Under the pieces are notes generated by a model. The model saw only the letters and a list, made by a program, of their open reading frames with translations, did no database searches and was not told the origin of the DNA. Both the position numbers and the translations under genes were made by a program. From Anaeramoeba flamelloides (Eukaryota; Metamonada; Anaeramoebidae), in contig JANTQA010000012.1 of assembly GCA_027625915.1 (NCBI GenBank), positions 2,077,001-2,141,000 of the forward strand: 64,000 nt of DNA, read 5' to 3'. Position 1 is the first letter of the stretch. Every line of letters begins with the position of its first letter. This document shows, piece by piece, positions 57,198 to 64,000 of the stretch.

Positions 57198-59954
57198 ATG
57201 AGTGATCAACTTCTAAAAGAATTTGATAATCTCTTCCATGAAATTGGAAGCCCAAATCCAATCAAACAACAAAATTCTTTAAAACAATTTCAAAATTGGC
57301 TGAAGACGCTTTCAAGGAAATTGTCGCGTACACACTTGCAACTATTTTTGTCTGACTTAAAAATCAGGATTTTTGATTTGGTCCGATCACAAAACTACAA
57401 TAACAAAATACGAGGTGTCTTGGTTTACGATCAGCTAATCAAATCGAAAATCGAAGAAAATTCTTCGAATATCAAAAGGCTGGGCAATTATTTGAAAAAC
57501 CTGCTGTCCATCAACAACAAGCAAATAATCAAAATCTCGACCGTCATCTTGGGGAATTTGGCTGCGGTCACAGACTCATTAAACTCCCATTTTGTCGTCC
57601 ACCAACTGAAGTGTGCTTTAGAGTGGCTTGGTGGCTCAACTGTCAACATGAGGAAATACGCCGCGCTTTTAATCTTTCAAGAGTTGTCAAAGGTTACACC
57701 TTCAATAGTTATGGTCTATCTTCCGAAATTGTTCCAAGCAATTACATCAATAATTTCTGGCGAAAATAAAACACTTCGCAGAATTGCAGTTAATACTTTG
57801 TCCCAATCCTTGTCCATGATACTTAATAGAGACGATCTTTATAAAAATAAAATTTATCAAGGCTTGTATAATTATGCAGAAAAGGTAAATTTTTTTTTTA
57901 TTTTTTTTTTCATCATTTTCTTGTTTTTTTTTTTTTTTTTTTTTTGTGTTTTTCTTATCAAAATACAATTAAACAAAGTTTAAAAAACAAAAACAACAAA
58001 CAACAAACAAACAGTTTTCAAAAATCTAACTACTTTTTTTTTAAAAAAAACAAGAGCTAAGGAAAAACTTTAAACAAAATTCAACTTTTTTTTTAATTTT
58101 TTTTTTTTTTTTTTTTCACAAACACAAATAATCGAGTAATTTTAACAAAGTGTTACAAAAAGGTTTTGAATAGATAAACATAAAAATGGTTCTAGTCAAG
58201 TTTGTTTGTATTAAGATACTTTAAAAATTTCTTTAGTCACACTTTTTTCAAAAGGAATTTTTTGAATTTTGTTTTTCAATCACAAAAAAATTCATCTTTT
58301 GTAGTGTGAAAATTAATCAATTAAAAAAAAATTGTTTTGGATCGACTTGTTTTTTTGTATTTTTGTTCTTAGTACTTTTTCTTTTTCCAACAATAGACCA
58401 TCAAATATTTTTTCAAAAATGTATATTTTTATCCAAATGTTGACTTTTGAAAAAAAAGATTTGTATTTAATTCAAGAAAACTATTAAATTTGGAAAACCA
58501 AAATTCCCTTTATCGATAATATCCAATGAAAGGATCTTTGAAAATAAAATGACCAAAATCATCTAATACTAGCACCTTCAAAGTTGCACCAGATTTAGGT
58601 GATTTTGGGTAATAACCATGTTATATAAACTAAAATTCAATTTTTTTAACATTGATAAAAATGTTCCAAAGAATCACAATAATACAATTTCATTCAAATC
58701 GGAAATAATTCTAATTTTTGAAAAATATTTGAAAATCATTTTTTCATCTTTTAGTTTTTTTGTTTTCATTTTATTTTTTGAATTACGTTACTTGTTTCGT
58801 TCGATTAAAAAATTTTTCTCAAACAGTTGATATTAGGCTAAAGTTGGGTTCTTCAAAGCAGAAGAACTCAAATAAAATTAGCCGTAAGGATATGTACTTT
58901 GAGCGATCAATAATAATTAATAGAATTTAAACAAATTTATCAATGCATTTTTTTGTTTTGCTCTCTCCCAAATTTTTAACTAACCCATGATTTATTTAGT
59001 ATTGACAATTATTTATTTTTTTTTATATTTTGCATTGTAATTTATAAACAATTATTAAGATTTCAATTAGTAAATGAGTTATCATTTAGTATTTTACTTA
59101 GAATTTCTAAATAATAAGATTTTTTTTTTCAAAAATTGAATTTTGGTGTGTTAAAAATTTTGAATTGGAGTTTTTGTATAATATATTACTTAAAATTTGT
59201 TAGTAACACCACAAAAAAAAAAATATCAGTAATGAAACAGCAATTTTTTCTTCAAATCCCAGAAAATTTAACAAAATCTAACAACTCAATTAATTTTATT
59301 TTAAGACAAGTAAACTTTCTCTTTTTAAATTTAAAAAAAAAAAACAATAATTAATTCATGCTATTTATTAAAAATATATTCTTCCCAATTACCTTTATTT
59401 GATTTTTTTCTATCTTTGATTTTGAACTTCCTTTCATCAAAAGAATAAAACCCAAAAATTCTCTTTTATTGATCTGTTATTTGGATCTAAATGAAATAGC
59501 GATCATTAATAGCAAATAAAGATAAAATCTTTCATTTATAAATAGGATAATTAACAAATTTAGTCATTTTAAAAAGGCGAGAACGATAAGTTTACAAATA
59601 TATTGCCACACTCCTTTTTTTAAACAATTTTTCAGCTTCACTTTGAAAAAACTTTTATTTTCACTTTTTTTAAAATGGCCTTACGATAATAAAGAATTTA
59701 AATTACAAAAAAAAAAAAAAATTTAATTTCACATCATTTTCGAAAAGTGAAAAACCAAATGTTTTCGAAAATATCTAAATATGGGTTGGATAACAACTTT
59801 AAAAGAACATTTTTGTGATGGATTATACAAAACTTTTGTTCATTTTGTATTTTTGAAAATGGAATAAAAGCAAATTCTTTTTTGAAATTTTCAAATCAAT
59901 TTAATCAGAATAATTTAAATTGACAAAATTAAAAAAAATTTATCTTAATAATTA

Positions 59955-59991
<37 letters not shown>

Positions 59992-62900
59992 TATAAATAT
60001 ACCTTTAATTATTATATTTTCTTATTCTTTTATAAATTAAAAAATAAATAACAAAAAAAATAAATAACAAAAAAAATTAATAACAAAAAAAATAAATAAC
60101 AAAATAAATAAATAACAAAATAAAAAAGGGCTTTGAAGAAAATACATTATTATTTGTTACTTCTTCAATACACATTCTCTCGAAATTATTTGAAAATGGC
60201 AGTGAATTTGTTAAAAATAAGTTTGAACAAAGTTGTAAACTAATTTTTGAAAACAAATATTTAAAAGATAAGGCATTAAGACATATTATTATTTCGTGTT
60301 TACCCAAAATTGCAAAATATAATAAACAAGAATTTTCAAAAAGATATCAAAAAAAAACATTAAATTTAATCATTAATGGCATTAAAAAGGACATCCGGCA
60401 TCGCTCTATAATTTTTGAAAGTTTAGCGGAATTAATTCAAAGTTTGGGTGTATTAATTCAAAAGGATCTATCAATGATTTTGGGCATAATTAAAAAAAGT
60501 TTATATGTCAATAAAAAAAAATATTATTGTAATTCTTCATTGGTGTGCATTGGCAAACTATCCGAAATTTTTAAAGAGGAATTTTTAGATGTTTTGTATG
60601 AAGAAGAAATATTTGATTTATTGTTTGAAATACCACTTTGTAAGGAATTAATTGATGTGTTAATAACAATTAGTGAAAATATACCAAAGTTATTATTTGA
60701 AATTCAAAACAAACTATTTCAAACTTTGTTAATTCCAATCTATGAAAAGCCAACGAATGAACCGGAAATGATTTCTGCCTTGTTTGAATTGGGTCTAGTT
60801 AGTACCAATCGTAAAAATAATACAATTCAAGATAAGCCCAATGATAAATTACTTTTAACATTAAAAACCTTCCGGATTTTTAATTTTGAAAGTTTTGATT
60901 TACTTGAAATCGTCAGAGAACAATTATTAAAATATTTGGATCATGAAGTTTTCAATATTAGATATGAAACTGTATTGACTTGTTTAAAAATTATTGAAAA
61001 GCAAATACCAAATTATCATTATGCTAACAACAACAACAACAACAATAATAATAATAATAATAATAATAATGATGATGATGATGAGGATGATCAATATAAC
61101 AATTCAACAACAACACAAACGTCAACACAATATGAAGGATCGGGATCATATGAAGCATATGTGGAATATGGTCCATATGAATCTTATAGTGGGTATGGTG
61201 GATATGTGGAAATTATTGTGAGTGAGATCTTGGAAAGGTTATTAAATGTGTCTATTACTGATAATGATTCGAATTTACGATTGATGATTTTAAAAAATTT
61301 GAAACCAATTTTTGATCCATATTTATCACAAAACGAAAATTTAAAAATTTTAAACATTGCAATGTCTGATACTATTTATGAGATCAAATATGAAGCGATC
61401 ACGATTATTGGGAGATTGGCAAAAAGAAATCCGGGGTGTATTATTCCTTATTTAAGGAAGCAATTGATTCAATTATTTTTAAAAATTGAGCATCCAGGGT
61501 TTTCACACATCATTTTAGAAAGTTGTCAATTGTTAGCACATTTAATTGAATCTTCACAATTAGTCATTTTGCCATATTCCATTTCATTAATGGAAAAATT
61601 AATTACAAAGCTATCTTTTAATGAAGAGAATTCCATCGAGGAAGCGATGATCACAACATCCATTTTGAAATCCATCGGCGAATTGTGTAAAATAGGAGGG
61701 GAAAAAATGAAAATCTATGTCTATCGGATATTGCCTATTTTGATTGAAATGTTCCAAGATACTACATTCCCGATTAGAAGACAAACTTCGTTAAAAACCT
61801 TGGGCCAATTGATCCAAAACACTGGGTTTGTCATTGAGCCGTATAATTTAATATTAAATTTGTTGCCAACTTTATTAAAAATCTATAAAACTGAAAGGGA
61901 TTGGTCAATTCAGAGGCAGGTATTAAATGTCATTGGCATAATTGGTGCATTAGATCCATATATCTATAAAAGAAATTTAAATTTAATCAAAATAAATGCC
62001 TCGGGAAGAACAAATAAAAAGAAAAGACAGTTCGCTTTTTTAAATTCAAATATTTCAAGCCTGAGGAAAAGTTATCCAAAAAAAAAAAACTCTTTTAATC
62101 TTAATAGTAATAAGTTAAATACCAATAACATTATTGTTCAAGGCAATGATAGTAATTTGAATATTAACAATATAAATAATAACCTTAAAAATGAAGAGAG
62201 CCACAACATCACTGGCAATGGAAATGGCAATTACAACAGCCACACGAACGGTGGCAATGGCAGCAATAATAATCTCGGTAACAGAAACAACGGCAGCGGC
62301 AATAGCAATGAAAAGCTTTTATTGAACAATAACTTTTTAGGTTACAAAAATTTTCCAACACCATTGCTAAATAATAATCAATCAATGTTAAAAAGACAGC
62401 AACAAAATCAGAATCAGCAACAAAAGCGAGAGTTTCAAAATCGATCGATACAAAAGGAAAATTTATTATACCAAACCAACAATTTATTAATCAAATATGA
62501 AAATGATCCGTTTGATTTTGCTGAAAATATTGTGATTGGGCTCGACGACGAAGAGCAAGAGTCACAAAATTCAAAAGACATTTCACAAATTTTACCCAAA
62601 TTTGGCAAATCCTTAGAAGATGATTACTATCCAAAAATCTGTATTATAGCTTTAGCCCGTGTATTAAATGATCCCAAAAAGACAACTTATTTGAAGGAAA
62701 CCCTTGACGCACTAAAAATTATTATTTCAAATTTAGGTATCAACTGTGTCCCATTTTTACCAACAATTGTGCCCACATTTTTAAATATCTTTTATGGTTG
62801 TGATTTAAAATTACAAAAGGTGCTCTTTCGGCAATTAAAAGACTTGGTCAAGATTGTGAGGCATAATATCAAGCCATATTTAAATGACATTTTAATTTTG

Positions 62901-64000
62901 ATTGAACAATTTTGGGATCCAAGCCTGTATATCCAAATAATCTCATTAATTGAAATCTTATCAAAAACCTTTGAAAAAAATTTCCAATCAAAGTTGCCGT
63001 CATTAATTTATAAAATGATCGAAATTTTGCAATTCGATAATACCAAAAACAAAAAGGCGACACTAACCGTCCTGCATTGCTTTGAAGTTATTGGCATTCA
63101 GTTAGAAAACTATTTGCATTTAATTATTCCTATCTTAATTGAATTGTTAAGCATTAATCAGGATCTTGATTTGCAAATTATCCAAACCTTAACAAAGTTA
63201 TCGAAGCAAATAGACCTATCAGAATATTTAACAATTATTATTAGATCATTATTAGATTGTCTAAAGGTCAATAACGAGAAATTAAGAGAAAAAATTATTT
63301 CCTTGATTTGCTTGCTATTGGTACATTTTAATTCCAATTTCGAAATATTCTTGCCAGTAATTAAAAAATCGTTATTGAAATATAATATTAAAAATGAGCA
63401 TTTTGAAGAATTTTTGCAAAATTATTATCAAAATAATTCACAAACTTTTATTGATTCTGAAAAGTTTTTGGAATATGAATTTGATTTTAATGAAATTAAG
63501 GAAGACCCTCAAAATCAAATAGACAATTTAGAAAATATTAAAAAATTACAAATCTCCCAGGAAATCTTGCAATCAAATTGGAAAATAATTAATGAAAGTA
63601 CCCCTCTAAATCATAATTTTGATCATAATTTATTAAATGGGAATGATGGTGTTGATGAGAAAAATGAAAAGAATGTTGGAGATGAAAATAATAAAAAAAG
63701 AATAAATAATCAAAATAATAATAACGTTAATAATAATAATAATAATAATAATGGCAGCGGTGGAGGAAGTGGTAGTGGTAGTAGTGGTGGTACGAATAAT
63801 AATATCACTAATATAAATAATGAAGAAAAATGGAATATTTGGTTTCAAAAATTATGTTTAATTTTTTTCCAGGAATCCCCAAGCCCAGCATTAAGAAGTT
63901 GCAGTGCTTTGGCACATTTATATAATGAATTTGCAGAACAATTATTCAATATAGTGTTTTTAAGTTGTTGGAATGAATTAGATGAGAATTTTAAACAAGA
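57198..64000 (+). CDS. TOR: TOR kinase, N-terminal HEAT-repeat part (cut by window end), 2 exons seen
   Basis: The exons are 57198..57884 and 60129..64000 (continuing), so 1519 residues are visible; the FAT, FRB, kinase and FATC domains must lie beyond the edge. TOR is the PIKK-family kinase that couples nutrients to growth. Homology to mTOR is clear across the intron (YNYAEK joined to GFEENTL; human FEEAEKGFDETL) and throughout: LKCALEWLGGSTVNMRKYAA, YEIKYEAITIIGRLAKRNPG followed by CIIPYLRKQLIQ, RQTSLKTLGQLIQNTGFVIE, IIGALDPYIYKRN, NCVPFLPTIVPTFLNI, and at the edge ESPSPALRSCSALAHLYNEF with FLSCWNELDEN (human SCWSELNED). Three low-complexity insertions interrupt the HEAT array: Asn/Asp near 61024-61090, a longer Asn/Gln/Gly block at about 62040-62480, and Asn/Gly/Ser at about 63640-63830. 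The intron (57885-60128, 2.24 kb; donor GTAAAT, acceptor AAAAAAG) is AT-rich. The ATG start follows a T-rich leader. Confidence 0.95.

Noticed and set aside
1-64000. tRNA, rRNA or telomeric repeats
   Set aside because: I looked for T-arm-like GTTCGA/TTCGAATC contexts and TTAGGG-type arrays by eye and saw none that fold plausibly; short RNAs could still be missed.

Overview
This window comes from an AT-rich, intron-bearing eukaryote. Every recognisable gene is a nuclear eukaryotic housekeeping or signalling gene: a TOR kinase, ribosomal protein eS4, NAA15, MED10, a C9orf78/TLS1 homologue, a RasGEF and a Ras-BTB GTPase. Poly-Asn and poly-Gln tracts, Ras signalling proteins with unusual domain sets (including a LisH-like segment in the RasGEF) and kilobase-scale AT-rich introns suggest a free-living amoeboid protist. 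Anaeramoeba or a similar lineage is my best guess. Dictyostelium fits less well because its introns are short. This is inference; no rRNA or organelle marker is present.

Layout: 1-5050 is repeat-rich and holds a 1.28-kb DNA element with terminal inverted repeats and ATCGCGAT motif arrays. 5051-6769 (-) is a three-exon C9orf78/TLS1 spliceosome-associated gene. 9600-17785 (-) is a six-exon NAA15 gene with two introns over 2.3 kb that carry repeat fossils. 17786-22360 is a dense cluster of small inverted-repeat elements. 22361-23061 (+) is a four-exon MED10 gene. 23500-25600 holds hairpin elements and a broken LINE. 26068-27249 (-) is an intronless Ras GTPase fused to tandem BTB domains and ending in a CAAX box. 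31892-39415 (-) is a five-exon gene that I assemble as CAP-Gly, coiled coil, LisH-like, RasGEF. 40187-40750 is a 564-bp palindrome. 43080-44460 is a second LINE 3' end with a poly(A) tail. 45974-47059 (-) is the three-exon eS4 gene. 47060-57197 is mostly repeats, including a three-level nested insertion at 49035-49911. 57198-64000 (+) is the N-terminal HEAT-repeat part of a TOR kinase, which runs off the window.

Exon joins were worked out by hand from GT...AG sites, reading phase and remembered family sequences. For TLS1, NAA15, MED10, eS4 and TOR the joined frames are uninterrupted and match their families across each junction. The CAP-Gly to RasGEF join is less certain, because it rests on phase and coiled-coil continuity rather than on a known homologue.

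The genes do not form an operon-like unit. Two themes appear: Ras-pathway signalling (a prenylatable Ras-BTB protein, a RasGEF and TOR) and core gene expression (MED10, TLS1, eS4, NAA15). The intergenic and intronic DNA is the more unusual part: at least eight families of short inverted-repeat elements, several with readable nesting or empty-site evidence.
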